Source: Varanus komodoensis (taxonomy: Eukaryota > Chordata > Lepidosauria > Squamata > Varanidae). Taken from it: 64,000 bases of DNA. Both the position numbers and the translations under genes were made by a program. Where the stretch lies: contig NW_025335589.1 of assembly GCF_004798865.1 (NCBI RefSeq), forward strand, positions 12,729,909 through 12,793,908, written 5' to 3'. Below the pieces are notes generated by a model. It worked only from the letters and a program-made list of their open reading frames with translations. It was not told the DNA's origin and did not search any database. Every line of letters starts with the position of its first letter. Positions within the stretch are counted from its first letter, which is position 1. Positions 37,921-48,329 of this stretch are shown here, piece by piece.

Positions 37921-38043
37921 CTTGTGTCTTAATCGTACAAGAGGCTGATAGGGTCTGAAGTCATATCCTTCTTTTGCAGGCCAGCCTTCTGCACCCAATA
38001 AAATGCATCCAAGGAAAGAAACCAGTGTCCACCACAGAAGCAT
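37921..38043 (-). CDS. First coding exon of an unrecognised secreted or membrane protein (signal peptide)
   Basis: The exon runs from 38061 down to 37921 (141 nt). Upstream on the minus strand is a good acceptor: a pyrimidine-rich 'ctttcctttcttattatgtag' ending at 38062. Eighteen nucleotides later comes the ATG at 38043-38041, so the first exon of the gene would be non-coding and lie at higher coordinates. The ATG opens exactly 41 codons. Residues 1-20 are MLLWWTLVSFLGCILLGAEG, a clear signal peptide with a hydrophobic core and a plausible cleavage near GAEG/W. Residues 21-41 are polar and aromatic, with 'GYDFRPYQP' and a basic end 'VRLRHK'. The exon closes with AAG and the donor GTATTG, phase 0. 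The donor is weaker than GTAAGT. I do not recognise the protein. It could be an extracellular-matrix or secreted factor, but that is only inferred from the signal peptide. A chance open frame is possible; the coincidence of acceptor, signal peptide and in-frame donor argues against it. Confidence 0.6.
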
Positions 38044-38061
38044 GTTTTGAAGACCTTCTCC
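38044..38061 (-). other. 5' untranslated part of the signal-peptide exon
   Basis: Eighteen bases between the predicted acceptor (AG at 38063-38062) and the ATG. The bases just before the ATG read 'cttcaaaac', with A at -3 on the minus strand, a favourable start context. Confidence 0.5.
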
Positions 38062-40066
38062 CTACATAATAAGAAAGGAAAGTGTTACTGACAGAACAAA
38101 ATATAGCATTGTTCTCTAAAAGTTCTGCATAAACAGAAACAATACTTGAATAATCAGTAATCAGAATCCATATTTTATTATAACTAGAAAAAGACAAACT
38201 GAAACAAAATCATTAAATTAAAATAGGTAATGCATTCCAAAAGAAAACACTGTTTGAAATATAACAACAGCAGAGAAGGTTTGTTAATAGCATATTGCCC
38301 CTTCATTTCTTTTTTTCTTTTTCATGAACACAGTGCTCTCTGGTACTCCGATCACATTATTAAAAAGTAAAGCTATCAAAAACTGAATACATTAACTGTA
38401 TGCTCAATGAAGAAAAGGAAGTAACAGCACCCATCCAAGCAAGTTTTTGCTGTGGCACGGAGCTCATTTCCATAGCACAACAAGCTGCCAATCCAAGTCT
38501 TGGCAGAGCAATGCTCTTCCCAAAACATAGAAGTAAAGGGTGCTGAGACAAAAAAGGATGCCTCTCCATTAAAAATAGTCAGAAAGAGAATTTGCAGTGT
38601 TTCGCTTTGCTTTGCTTTGCTTTGTGCCTACTTCTCTATTCTGGCAGGCAATGAAATGGCCACATGCGCCGGCAAGACAGGAACTCCGTTTAACAACCAG
38701 GATGTGTGTGCTTCCCATTAGAACAGAGGGGTTCATTTGGCAAATTATTTCCTTTGTGGGAAATTATTTCATTTGTGGTTCACTAGGTGATTGTTGCTTG
38801 GCTTGTTGCTATGAGGAAGCAGCCCTAACATTCAAGCCAATTAGCATATTGGAGCTTTGAACAGGTAGAGAAATATGAAAGGCCACCCAGATAGAGTAGG
38901 CAGGTTCGGAGGTCCTTGGAGCTCCTAGAAAGTTTGTTTCCATGTTGAAACATACACATTCTGAAAACTTGATGTAACACTAGGAATAAAACAAATTAAA
39001 AGTAAATTTCCTATGACTCTGAAAGCAAGCCATACTGTGCATAAACAGTCTTTCAAAATACTCTTGGGGCTGTTCACCTAATTTTCCCAGGGCAAAAAGA
39101 AATTCTCCAACAATTTTTGGGGGTAGGGCTTGCTATTAGGAATATCTTCCTTTTTCAGATTTTGTTTTGTTTAGCAGCAACTGTGTTGATGGTCATTTTG
39201 GATCTTCCACATTTTTCCATGCCTAGCGTTCTTCTGAGGCATCATACAGACAGGCATAGTGTAGAATTTCAGCTGCTACAAAAGAATGGAGGATGTTGAA
39301 AGTAATTCTGCAAATAGGTCCTTATTTTTCTGGTTGGTTAGGATTTTTTTTGCCAGAAAAATATCTTCTGGGAAAAGAAAAAAAGCTCCAGCTTTTACAT
39401 TGTCTGAAAAGCACCCACACTGCCCATTTTCAAGAATGTTGTAGCAGCATAGATAGAAGAAAGAAAGCACAACAATGCAGTATTATGCAATGTAACAACA
39501 TATACTGAGTTGTTTAACATGCTTTTAGTTTGTATTGAAATTCTTTTCAGACTGTCTTTTTAAGATTGGATTATGGATGGGCAACACTGAGATTTGCTTA
39601 CCCTTGAGAGACTGATGTACCTTACCAACTCAAGAACTGAAAAAAGGCTGAGTTTTGGAAATGGGTGGGTTTCAGTTTCTGCTTTTAAAGAGAATTGAGG
39701 CTTGGGGGGTTAGGGCAGGAAAATGTGTAAATTTGTACAGCTTTAACTTCCACAAATTTGCAGCTGTATTTGACACTAGTTTCTCTGCCCCATCCCTTGC
39801 AGAACTAAATATATAGGCCAGAATCTTAGAGGACAAGCCAAATAAATCCACTGGATTTTGATCCCCTGAGTAAATTCCTTGAATATTTCTAGCTGGAATC
39901 TTCCCAAGACAGTATATAAGCAACAATGCAAAACAATAATATTAAAAACAACTATTTAAAATGAAACCAGAAGTCCCAAAACAGTTATTTCTTTAGAGCT
40001 CTTCTGAAAATCTGCAGAACTCTTGAAGAACCCAAAATGGAAGTTCACCACAAGCTGCAGGGCACT
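38062..40066. other. Non-coding DNA, possible intron 1 of the minus-strand gene
   Basis: No further exon recognised. A pentanucleotide run of about four CTTTG units lies at 38603-38624. A 19-bp direct duplication ('aaattatttc' + 'c/atttgtgg') occupies 38742-38779. Plus-strand frames at 38500-38860 include a hydrophobic stretch caused by these repeats and are not protein-like. Confidence 0.5.
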
Positions 40067-40300
40067 ATTTTGTTATTTATTTAAAAATATTTGTATACCA
40101 CCTGTCATGTAAAACATTTCTAAGTACTATAGAAAAATAAACCTATAATATAAATGTCAGAAATAAATAAGTAGCATAATGAAAACATCTTAAAACATAA
40201 TCAACAGCCATAAAAACATGAAAAATGACAAGCATCACTAATCATAAAATGCCAGGGGAAATAACAACAACAACAATAAAAAGTATTTTGCATGGATGCA
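40067..40300 (-). mobile_element. L2/CR1-type LINE 3' end, A-rich 3' UTR
   Basis: On the plus strand: 'ttatttatttaaaaatatttgtataccacctgtcatg...' followed by repeated 'aaaacat', 'ataaaaac' and 'caacaacaacaataaaa' segments, the reverse complement of a long reptile LINE 3' UTR. The continuation to ~40700 may belong to the same element but I cannot confirm it. Confidence 0.55.
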
Positions 40301-40950
40301 AACTGCATCAGAGTTGGTACACTTGTGGAAGGTTATGAGGAAAACCACTGCCTGAACCTACATTCCATCTGTTTAAATACCAGATCTGTTTAAATTAACA
40401 TTTAACAATGTTGATAGTTCAGGGCCTAAGGAACTCATTGCCCCTACAGCTCAAAATTTTGTGAATAAGCAGGGGCAGGAATGGAGCTGTGAATCTCAGC
40501 TCCAGGGTTAGGCCACAGTCTCCAGACACAAGAACATCTGGTCCATCTTATGGTCCCTCATAAAAGGTTGAGGGCCCATAAGTTCATTCCCTAACTTGGA
40601 AAGTACCAGGGGCAGAAGTGCTTTTCCTGTGCTATGGGTGAAGGACCAGCTGAAAAGAGTAGAAAGTAGATGTCTGCATATCAGTATTCCCTTCAGTAAA
40701 CAACATACGTTAATATTTAATCCTGTCTCTTATCTGGATGCCAATCCATAAGACTGTTTAAGCCTCTTCTACCAAGCTATTCAGAGATCTTGAAGGATTC
40801 CAAGATGATTGATGATAAATTGTGTCCATTGTATAGAATTGGCAAGCATGATGGTGTAAAACCACTTGATTGTCTGTCAGGTAGATCATGGGTTTTGGAA
40901 ATTGGTGGGTTGCAGTTTCTGCTTTCTGCTTCCTGAGAACTAGGGTAACC
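40301..40950. other. Unassigned, possibly repeat-derived
   Basis: The segment with 'gcccctacagctcaaaattttg' and 'ccacagtctccagacacaag' has the feel of an old repeat continuing the LINE to its left, but I cannot name it. No coding potential seen. Confidence 0.3.
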
Positions 40951-40954
40951 ATAT

Positions 40955-41130
40955 AGGGTTGCTAGTTGTGTTATGTGAATGCAGCCACCAACTCTCAAGC
41001 TACCTCACAGGGGGGCTGTGAGGATAAAGTAGAAAAGAGGGCAGCCTTGTAAACCACTCTGGGTTCCTGGCAAGAGGGGAAAACTGAACATAAATGTAAT
41101 AGTAAGAAATAAAATAATAAAATACATTTT
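40955..41130 (+). mobile_element. tRNA-derived SINE, 3' half
   Basis: 'aagctacctcacaggggggctgtgaggataaagtag' in sequence with 'cttgtaaaccactctgggttcc' and a tail '...aacataaatgtaatagtaagaaataaaataataaaat' is the body and LINE-like tail of the squamate SINE. The tRNA-like head is not clear. Confidence 0.65.
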
Positions 41131-41737
41131 AAAAGAAATTAATCTACAGTCATTTCCTTATTTTCTGACATATTTTATCTTAAAAATATTAAAAAGACAA
41201 GCAAGGAAAGAAGATCACAGTATCTTTCTACACTGCTTTAAAACCTTCCACTACAGCAAACAAGCAGGCTGACAAAAGTTTTTTGGTAGCTTCCTTTAAT
41301 TAAAAGGTGTCTTAATGAGCTTTTACATCTGTGCATATAGACAACTATTTGCATAGATAATTGACAGCTTGTTAACAACACAACATTGGCAAACATACAA
41401 GACAGAGAAAACGGGTTGACCAGAGAATGTTTCCAAGTGTACTGAGGTGTCATTGGTACAGTTTACATTACAATTCTCTCTCTCTCTCCCTGCCATGTGT
41501 GTGTGCATGTGAGCTGTAATTATGTGTTGCTCTTAACTCATGTAGAGATCATAGTATTTCTTCTTTCTTCTGATGCGGAACAGTTATTATGTCCATTATA
41601 TATTGCTAATTTGAGTGGGCTGGCCAAAACGGTTTGCTTTGTGCTTAATTGTTTTCAGGCTTTGTATAACCTTACAGCAGTGTGTAAGATACAGCTGTAA
41701 CCCGCCCACCCCCCACCGCCCCGCTTTGCAGGCTGTT
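41131..41737. other. Non-coding DNA, nothing assigned
   Basis: A short TC run (41474-41489) is the only notable item. Confidence 0.5.
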
Positions 41738-41880
41738 GATTATTTATTTATTCATTTTTCAATTTAGAAACTGTGCCTATAGCTCTATATAGGGCTTTCT
41801 GGGCAGCGTACATTTCCACTAAAAAAAAACAATAAATAAATAAACTCCATAAAATAACACAACATTAAACTAAAGATTAT
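41738..41880 (-). mobile_element. LINE 3' end remnant (L2/CR1 type)
   Basis: On the plus strand 'tatttatttattcatttttcaatttagaaactg', then 'gggctttctgggcagcgtaca' (decayed 'gggcggtttaca'), then A-rich 'aaaaaaaaacaataaataaataaac': the reverse complement of a LINE 3' terminus. Non-coding. Confidence 0.6.
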
Positions 41881-41925
41881 ATATATTCATCAGTTAAAAT
41901 TCACAATAAATATATATAAACCAAT

Positions 41926-42010
41926 AGCAATTGGTTTATATACCAATTATTAGCATATCTGGCAAATAGATATGCTAATAAACCAATTATTAGCATATCT
42001 GGCAAATAGA
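41926..42010. repeat. 40-bp tandem duplication with nested inverted repeats
   Basis: A 29-bp unit at 41942-41970 recurs exactly at 41982-42010 (period 40). The spacer between the copies, 'tatgctaataa', is the reverse complement of part of the unit, so 'tattagcatat' and 'atatgctaata' form an 11-bp stem. 'aattggtttat' upstream also pairs with 'ataaaccaatt'. The segment can fold in alternative cruciforms. Confidence 0.9.
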
Positions 42011-43640
42011 ACAGATGCCACCTGACTCTGATACACGAGTAAATAAGGGTCCAGGCAAACTTCCTATTCCAAAAATGGGAATTCATCACAGATTATTGCA
42101 TTTATAAAGGTCAAATGCAACACTAACTCTGAAATGATTTTCCTTGTTCCAAGGGAAAACTATGATAGGTGAGTAGAGGCTTTAAGTTCACCTAATAACA
42201 AGAGCACCAAGGTGCAAGCAGGAGGAAGGAAACTTGTATAATTGTTTCACACTGAGTAGTATAGTAGTATGGTTTGCCCTAATGGAGTAGGATACACTCC
42301 CAACTTCCAGGCCATTAGCTCGCAAGGTGTAAAAGAAATACAGGCTTCATAAGCAAAATTTGCCATCAACTAACAACTCAGCTGTTAATCTTCACATACA
42401 GTGTTATATAACTGGGAGGAAATTTTTCTTATTCCTCTTTCTCTCCTGCCCACTTGTGACTCTGTTTGCTTGAGGAGCTTCTTGAATTGCTCTGAAAATG
42501 ATCAGAAACCATGCAGAGAATAAGCATCCACAAATGCCCCCATGAGTTTCACATTGTACTTTGCTTTCCCATTTTTGAAGTAGGCAGCTCATACATATGA
42601 AATACAGATTTTATCAGTACACTGAGGAATTATAAGAAACGCAACAGAATGCATCTGGTTCCTGGATGGAGCATTGATATTTTAGTTCTCTTATTGAGCC
42701 TAACACTAGATCACTTTGTAAAAAAAGAAGATTCCTAAGTTACTCCTGAGACCACCAGGACTTTCCCTCCAATTTCTCAAATGTGTAATTTTGGCATTTA
42801 AATACCCAGAGAAGACTGAGAGATAAATTGTCCAGGGTTCCTAGAAAGAAAGAGATTGTGACATAGTGATCTCTTAAGAAAAATGAACTTTTCTGTTCAA
42901 GTACAATCTTCATGGCTTCTTCTAGTTTTGATTTACTGATGATTGTGAATTTGGGTATCCCCATGTTTGGCAGAATGCCACCTTTTGTGAATTTGGCCTG
43001 TTTCTAAATCATATTTGACATATTGCACAATTAAGGCAGATGCCGTGAAATGTGGATTCAGACAGTCTGAGTTACAATAATCAATAACTGCCTTGTTTCT
43101 TGCTACTTAAGGATGACATAAAAATAGATATACTGCCAAGAAGGCAATTTGCATACGTTTTCTAGAAAATTCTATTTAGGTTCAGCTCATTCTCATATCT
43201 GTTCATTTTAGATCATTTATCTTTGCCACACTCCCACAAGAAAGGAAAGTATTATCAAATGCATTCAACTGGAAAAACTAGCAAAGAACAGAATATTTCA
43301 GTAATGCTCAAAGACTCTGGAGATCTTTAACAGTACTGAGAATGAAATTAAAATATCCTGATACCAACACAGAGGACACAAAGTCCATCTTATATGAAGA
43401 AATTCCTTTATCTTAGGTACAAACCCTTCAACATTTCAATTTATTTTATTCATAATGTCCATAGGTATATTGTGGGATATATTCCAGAAGAAACAATGGG
43501 CATTCCATTCATATCATTACCTTCCTTGGAACCACCTTGTGTGCTAGCAGATCAAATAAAGGAACAAATGAAATGGCATTTAGCTTGGAATATATATTAT
43601 AATCAGCTTTGACTATTCTTAAATAGGAAATGGGGTACAA
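42011..43640. other. Non-coding DNA, nothing assigned
   Basis: No gene or repeat family recognised. Confidence 0.5.
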
Positions 43641-43642
43641 TA

Positions 43643-43687
43643 AATTAATTTTATTCTTTCTTTTATTTGAAAAGAATAAAATTAATT
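43643..43687. repeat. Perfect 17-bp inverted repeat (hairpin)
   Basis: 'aattaattttattcttt' at 43643-43659 is exactly reverse-complementary to 43671-43687, with an 11-nt spacer. The stem is almost all A/T. It is not part of a recognised element and lies just before a SINE. Confidence 0.95.
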
Positions 43688-43704
43688 AAGAAATGCAATA
43701 ACCT

Positions 43705-43895
43705 GTGTTATGTAATCTAGTAGTTAGAGTGTTGGACTGGAGAGCTGGGAGATCTAGGTTTTAGTCCCTTATTCAGCCATGAATCTCACTGGGTGACTCT
43801 CTGGGTGACTCTCGCAGACTCTCAGCCTAACCTATTCAGAGGGTTGCAGTTGTTTTAAGGGTGAAATCAAGAGAATGAGAACCTTGCAAGAGTAA
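43705..43895 (+). mobile_element. tRNA-derived squamate SINE with readable head
   Basis: The head 'tctagtagttagagtgttgg' and 'ctaggttttagtccct' correspond to the tRNA-like A- and B-box region (B box consensus GGTTCGAATCC). The body follows: 'cagccatgaatctcactggg', a 12-13 bp 'ctgggtgactct' tandem duplication at about 43790-43812, 'ctctcagcctaacc', then 'agggttgcagttg'. The 3' tail is lost or diverged. Internal Pol III boxes are degenerate, so activity is unlikely. Confidence 0.8.
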
Positions 43896-44832
43896 GGAAA
43901 TGGAGAATACATGTGATGATAATAATAATTGTTATAATAAGCATTTCCCTATAAGGTTGTTAATTGGCTGTCTCTATTCTTGGATTCATCACAGAACTGA
44001 GATCTGTGCAAAATCTGCAGAGTTTCTTGCTTTTCTGATACATAACCTCCAGATGACACCATGGTATAATGAAATAGCACAAATACACAAAAGAAAATAG
44101 TGCTTTCTTTCCATTTCACAATTGCACACTGTATTTTACCTTCTCTAAAAAGCAAAAATAAAACAAAAGTTGGCAGAAGTGATTCTTGTGCACAGAAGTG
44201 AACTGCAGGATTACAATGAAATCTAGAACTATAAACAAACATGAGTAGTAAATACTAATGAGTGCATGATTAATGTCTCATATTTAAAAAATCCCATGTA
44301 ACAGGAGAGACCACATATCAGGTGAGACACCCTGCTCTTCCTCCACCCTAAAGCAAGACTACATGTTCAGACCTGATTTGCTACTAATGTACTGGTCCTT
44401 TGTTACTTCATGGAGTCATGGCTTACAGGAAAGGTAAGTAAAAAATCCTAATGTTCTTAATATTGTTACCTGAGCCAGGTACCCAGAAACATAACTTCTA
44501 CCAGTGACATATGTCTTAGCAAGAATAGCAAATCTCATTCAGCCCCTGAAGAATTCCAGGAAAAAAGATGCCCACATGCTTTTCCAAGTAACAAATGCTG
44601 GTGTCAGCCTTACCCTCTCTACCCCTCTCTTTCTAGCCATTTACTAGGATTTAATATTAATATAAGGTTAACAGGACACATCTTCCAGCTATCTTTTCTC
44701 CTACATTCAAATCTTTTAATTTCAAAATCCTATTGTAAGCAGAGAGATTTGCAATTTTTTGATAATTTTTGATCAAAACTGAACTGAAACAAATTACCAA
44801 TCCGTACAAGCCACATTCAGCAGCTACAGCAT
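43896..44832. other. Non-coding DNA, nothing assigned
   Basis: No exon or repeat recognised. Confidence 0.5.
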
Positions 44833-45250
44833 GTTGTTGTTAGTTGCGAAGTCATGTCTGACCCATCGCGACCCCATGGACAACATTGCTCCAGGCCTTC
44901 CTGTCCTCCACCATCCCCTGGAGTCCACTTAAGCTCACCCGACTACTTCAGTGACTCCATCTAGCCACCTCATCCTCTGCCGCCCCTTCTTCTTTTTCCA
45001 TCTATTGTTCCCAGCATTAGGCTCTTCTCCAGGGAGTCCTTCCTTCTCATTAGGTGGCCAAAGTATTTGAGTTTCATCTTCAGTATCTGCCCTTCTAAAG
45101 AGCAGTCAGGGTTGATCTCCTCTAGGACTGACTGGTTTGATCGCATTGTGGTCCAAGGGACTTGCAGGAGCCTCCTCCAGCGCCACAATTCAAAGGCCTC
45201 AATCCTTTTGCACTCAGTCTTCCTTAACTTCTCTCAAAGTTCCTGGTACT
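44833..45250 (-). mobile_element. BovB LINE, 3' end (ORF C-terminus and 3' UTR)
   Basis: On the minus strand the frame 45188-44970 encodes 'MWRWRRLLQVPWTTMRSNQS', then 'INPDCSLEGQILKMKLKYFG' and 'HLMRRKDSLEKSLMLG', the hallmark BovB/RTE ORF C-terminus. The 3' end reads '...gtcgcgatgggtcagacatg' and finishes in GTTGTT-type repeats (44833-44843 on the plus strand). The copy is 5'-truncated at about 45250. The 72-residue frame is open, so the copy is not very old. In squamates BovB provides the 3' end copied by partner SINEs. Confidence 0.9.
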
Positions 45251-45282
45251 TGGCTTGGCATAGCCCTACCATCAACTGGGGA

Positions 45283-45490
45283 GTTGTTCTTGTTTGTCGC
45301 AAAGTCATGTCTGACCCTTCGTGACCCCATGGACAACATTCCTCCAGGCCTTCCTGTCTTCCACCATCACCTGGAGTCCACTTAAGCTCACCCGACTGCT
45401 TCAGTGACTCCATCTAGCCACCTCATTCTCTCCTGTTGCCTTCTTCTTTTGCCAGCTATTGTTCCCAGCATTAGGCTCTTCTCTGGACAA
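45283..45490 (-). mobile_element. Second BovB 3' end, same orientation
   Basis: The sequence from 45283 repeats the BovB 3' terminus seen from 44833, with about nine bases in ten identical by eye over ~205 bp ('aaagtcatgtctgacccttc', 'ggagtccacttaagctcacc', 'cccagcattaggctcttct'). It breaks off at about 45490, where the L2-like element begins. The arrangement is head to tail: this copy's 3' end abuts the 5'-truncated side of the first. Confidence 0.85.
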
Positions 45491-45498
45491 CATTCCAT

Positions 45499-47772
45499 AG
45501 TTGAGTTCCCTGGGGAGCACATGGGCACCGCCATTGGGGTGGTCATGGGCAATGGACGTTACAGCGGTGGGGGTTTAATGTGTCCGCATAGAAGAAGGAG
45601 GGACAGATGGCTGACACCTGTCCCTCCTTTTGGTTCTACCTCCAGCCAGATGATTCCAGGTAGTCTTGTCAAGTGCCCCCCGGGTCTGACAGTGCTGTTG
45701 CTTAATGCCAGGTTGGTCCACAATAAATCGTCCCTCATCCAGACCTGATTGTGGATGAGGGGGCTGACCTGGCTTGCATAACAGAGACCTGGGCGGGAGA
45801 GGTGGGGATGTTGCCCTTTATCAAATGTGCCCGTCTGGGTATCTGGTTCAGCACCATCCATGCCTGGAGGGGAGGGGGGTTGCTTTGGTTTACTGAGCCT
45901 CCATTTTCCTCGTGGGGCTTCCAGTCCCTTCAAGGCCGGGCCAAGAGTGCCTCTACTTAGTGTTGGGCGACCGAGACAGATTGGGGGTTCTGTTGGTGTA
46001 CCGTGCACCCTTCTGCCCAACAGTCTCCCTGCCTGAGCTGATGGAGATTGTCTCGGACCTGGTGTTGAGGACTCCCAGGGTGTTGGTCCTGGGGGACTTC
46101 AATCTCCATGCCGAGACTGGTCTGACCGGGGCGCGCCTCAGGACTTCATGGCCTCCATGACAGCCATGGGGCTGTCTCAACATGTCACAGGCCCAACCCA
46201 TGAACGTGGACACACTCTGGACCTGGTTTTCTCGACGGGGCAGGAAGAGGGTGGTCTGAGGGTGAGGAATTTATGTCTGACACCCCTGTCATGGTCAGAT
46301 CACTTACTCGTGAGGTTTGTGCTTGAGAGTGGCCTTTCCCTCTGTAAGGGTGCAGACCCAATTGTGTGGGTCCGCCCCCAGAGCCGGATGGATCCGGATG
46401 GATTCCTGAAGGCCCTGGGGAAGTTCCCGGCTGACAAGACTGGTGCTCCTGTCGAGGCTCTGGTTGAACTATGGAATGGGGAAATGACCAGGGCTATTGA
46501 CACGATCGCTCATAAGCGTCCTCTCCCACCAGGCAGAGCCCACTCCTCCCCTTGGTATACACCTGAATTGTGGGTGATGAAGTGGACTGGGAGATGTCTA
46601 GAGCGTAGGTGGAGGAAATCACGGGATGAATCTGACCGAACACACTTAGAAGCCCATTATCGGGCCTCTGCTATGCCATGGTGTTCCACAGGGTTCCATT
46701 TTGTCCCCCTTGCTATTTAACATCTACATGAAACCACTGGGGGAGGTCATCAGGAGGTGTGAGCTGTGGAATCATCAGTACGCTGATGATACTCAGCTCT
46801 ACCTCTCATTTTCTACCAATCCAGGTGAGGCAGTGGCTGTGCTGAACCAATACCTGCCGAGGTAATGGGCTGGATGAGGGCCAATAAACCGAAGCTCAAT
46901 CCAAACAAGACGGAGGTCCTGTTGGTTGGCGGATCGGGCTTCGGGGAAGGGGACCTGAACCTAGTGCTAAATGGGGTTGCACTCCCTCTTAGGGACAAGG
47001 TCCACAGCTTGAGAGTGCTCCTCGACCCAGAGCTTTCACTGGAAGCTCAGGTGACAGCAGTGGCAAGGAGCGCTTTCTTTCAGCTTCATCTGATCCATCA
47101 GCTGCGTCCCTACCTGGAGAACGACTGCCTGGCGATGGTGACACACGCATTGGCGACTTCCCGACTTGACTTCTGTAATGTGCTCTACGTGGGGCTGCCC
47201 TTGAAGATGGTACGGATACTTCAATTGGTTCAAAATAGAGCTGCCAGGCTGCTGACGGGGACTGGGCGTTATGTTCACATGACTCCAGTTCTCCATCAGC
47301 TTCACTGGCTCCCCATTGAAGTCTGGGCCCAATTCAAGGTGTTGATTATGACCTATAAAACCCTTAATGGCTTGGGTCCTGGTTACCTGGCTTACGTCCA
47401 TATATGCCCACCCACCCCTTGAGATCAGTGGGAGAGGCCCTTCTCCAGGAAACCTCCGTGAAGGATATTAGGAGGCTAAGTACTCGGAGGAGGGCTTTCT
47501 CTGCGGTGGCGCCCAATCTATGGAATACACTCCCCAGAGAGGTCTGCCTGGTGCCGTTGTTATTTGTTTTTCGGCCCCAGGCAAAGACCTTTTTATTCAA
47601 GCATTATTTTAATTGTTAATACTATTTATTTATTTTATTCTTTGGCCAGGGTGACTTATATTATACTGTTATACAGTTTTATATTGTATTTATTTATTTA
47701 TGATTGTGAGCCGCCCCGAGGTTTTGGCGAATGGGGCAGCATAGAAGTTCTCTAAATAAAATAAATAAATAA
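45499..47772 (+). mobile_element. L2-like LINE with internal deletion (endonuclease, RT end, 3' UTR)
   Basis: GC-rich insertion. The endonuclease is visible as 'LLNARLVHNKSSLI' (about 45697), 'ACITETWAGE' (about 45770), the GDFN box at 46092-46103 and SDH at 46295-46303, with frameshifts between. '[20 protein letters not shown]' marks the linker. At about 46672 the sequence jumps to the RT '[16 protein letters not shown]' region, followed by HQYADD (catalytic YADD at 46779-46790). The frame 46865-47422 then carries the RT C-terminus ('MGWMRANKPKLNPNKTEVLL', 'SRLDFCNVLYVGLPLK', 'LHWLPIEV'). The first half of the RT is therefore missing. The 3' UTR ends 'gagccgccccgaggttttgg...aaataaataaataaa'. 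It is one of the younger elements in the window but cannot be active. L2 clade is preferred over CR1; this is from motif memory. Confidence 0.85.
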
Positions 47773-47958
47773 ATTCCATGTCCCCATGATGATAAGGACA
47801 TCATTTTTTGATGTTAATCCTAGAAGGTGTTGTAGGCCTTCACAGAACCGGTCAACTTCAGGCTCTTTAGCACCAGTGGTTGGGACATAGACTTGGACTA
47901 CTGTGATGTTGAATGGTTGTTGAGTGGACCAAATGCTACCTGCCTTGTATATAAATAT
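47773..47958 (-). mobile_element. BovB/RTE endonuclease fragment
   Basis: On the minus strand it encodes 'STQQPFNITVVQVYVPTTGA', then 'KEPEVDRFCEGLQHLLGLTS' and 'NDVLIIMGTWN', the middle of an RTE/BovB endonuclease (usual form '...VYAPT...FIIGDWNAKVG'). It stops where the L2-like 3' tail begins. It is in the same orientation as the two BovB 3' ends on the other side of the L2-like element. Confidence 0.8.
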
Positions 47959-48325
47959 AAACATAAAGCACAAATCAGGGAAAATTGGTGGAAACCTTAA
48001 TTCAGCACCAAATATGGCTGAATACACTGGGATTCAACGCCAGCCTTTAAGGGCCAAGTACTCAAAAGCCCAGGCAGCCATGGATCCAGAGGAAATGAGG
48101 AAGACACTCCTTCCAATTGCCTTCTGGAAATTAAGCCCTGTCTTCCCACCCCTGCAAGATCCAGGAACAAATGGACAAATCTGACATTTGGTTTCTTCCC
48201 CATTTGTTGTTGTTCTTAAATTCCCATTTTTGTGTCCTGAATATGGAAACAATGCAATATTGGTTAAATTTAACAAAAACTAACTTGAATGAAATTCTCA
48301 TATCTGGGATGACTATGATATAGAC
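47959..48325. other. Unassigned sequence
   Basis: Possibly the 5' continuation of the RTE/BovB fragment, but no recognisable motif. Opposing open frames at 47924-48276 are not protein-like to me. Confidence 0.35.
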
Positions 48326-48329
48326 AAAG

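Noticed and set aside
37968-38072. Plus-strand reading of the exon region: acceptor-like 'cttcttttgcag' followed by ~29 open codons
   Set aside because: It is the complement of the minus-strand exon. The minus reading has a signal peptide, start, acceptor and donor, while the plus reading has only an acceptor-like string and a short frame.
43705-43790. A functional tRNA gene
   Set aside because: The A/B-box-like sequences belong to a SINE head. The B box is degenerate and no cloverleaf can be drawn convincingly.
45559-46020. Minus-strand 153-codon open frame
   Set aside because: It is antisense to the L2-like endonuclease and arises from GC-rich codon shadows.
47036-47401. Minus-strand 121-codon open frame
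   Set aside because: Antisense shadow of the L2-like reverse transcriptase C-terminus.
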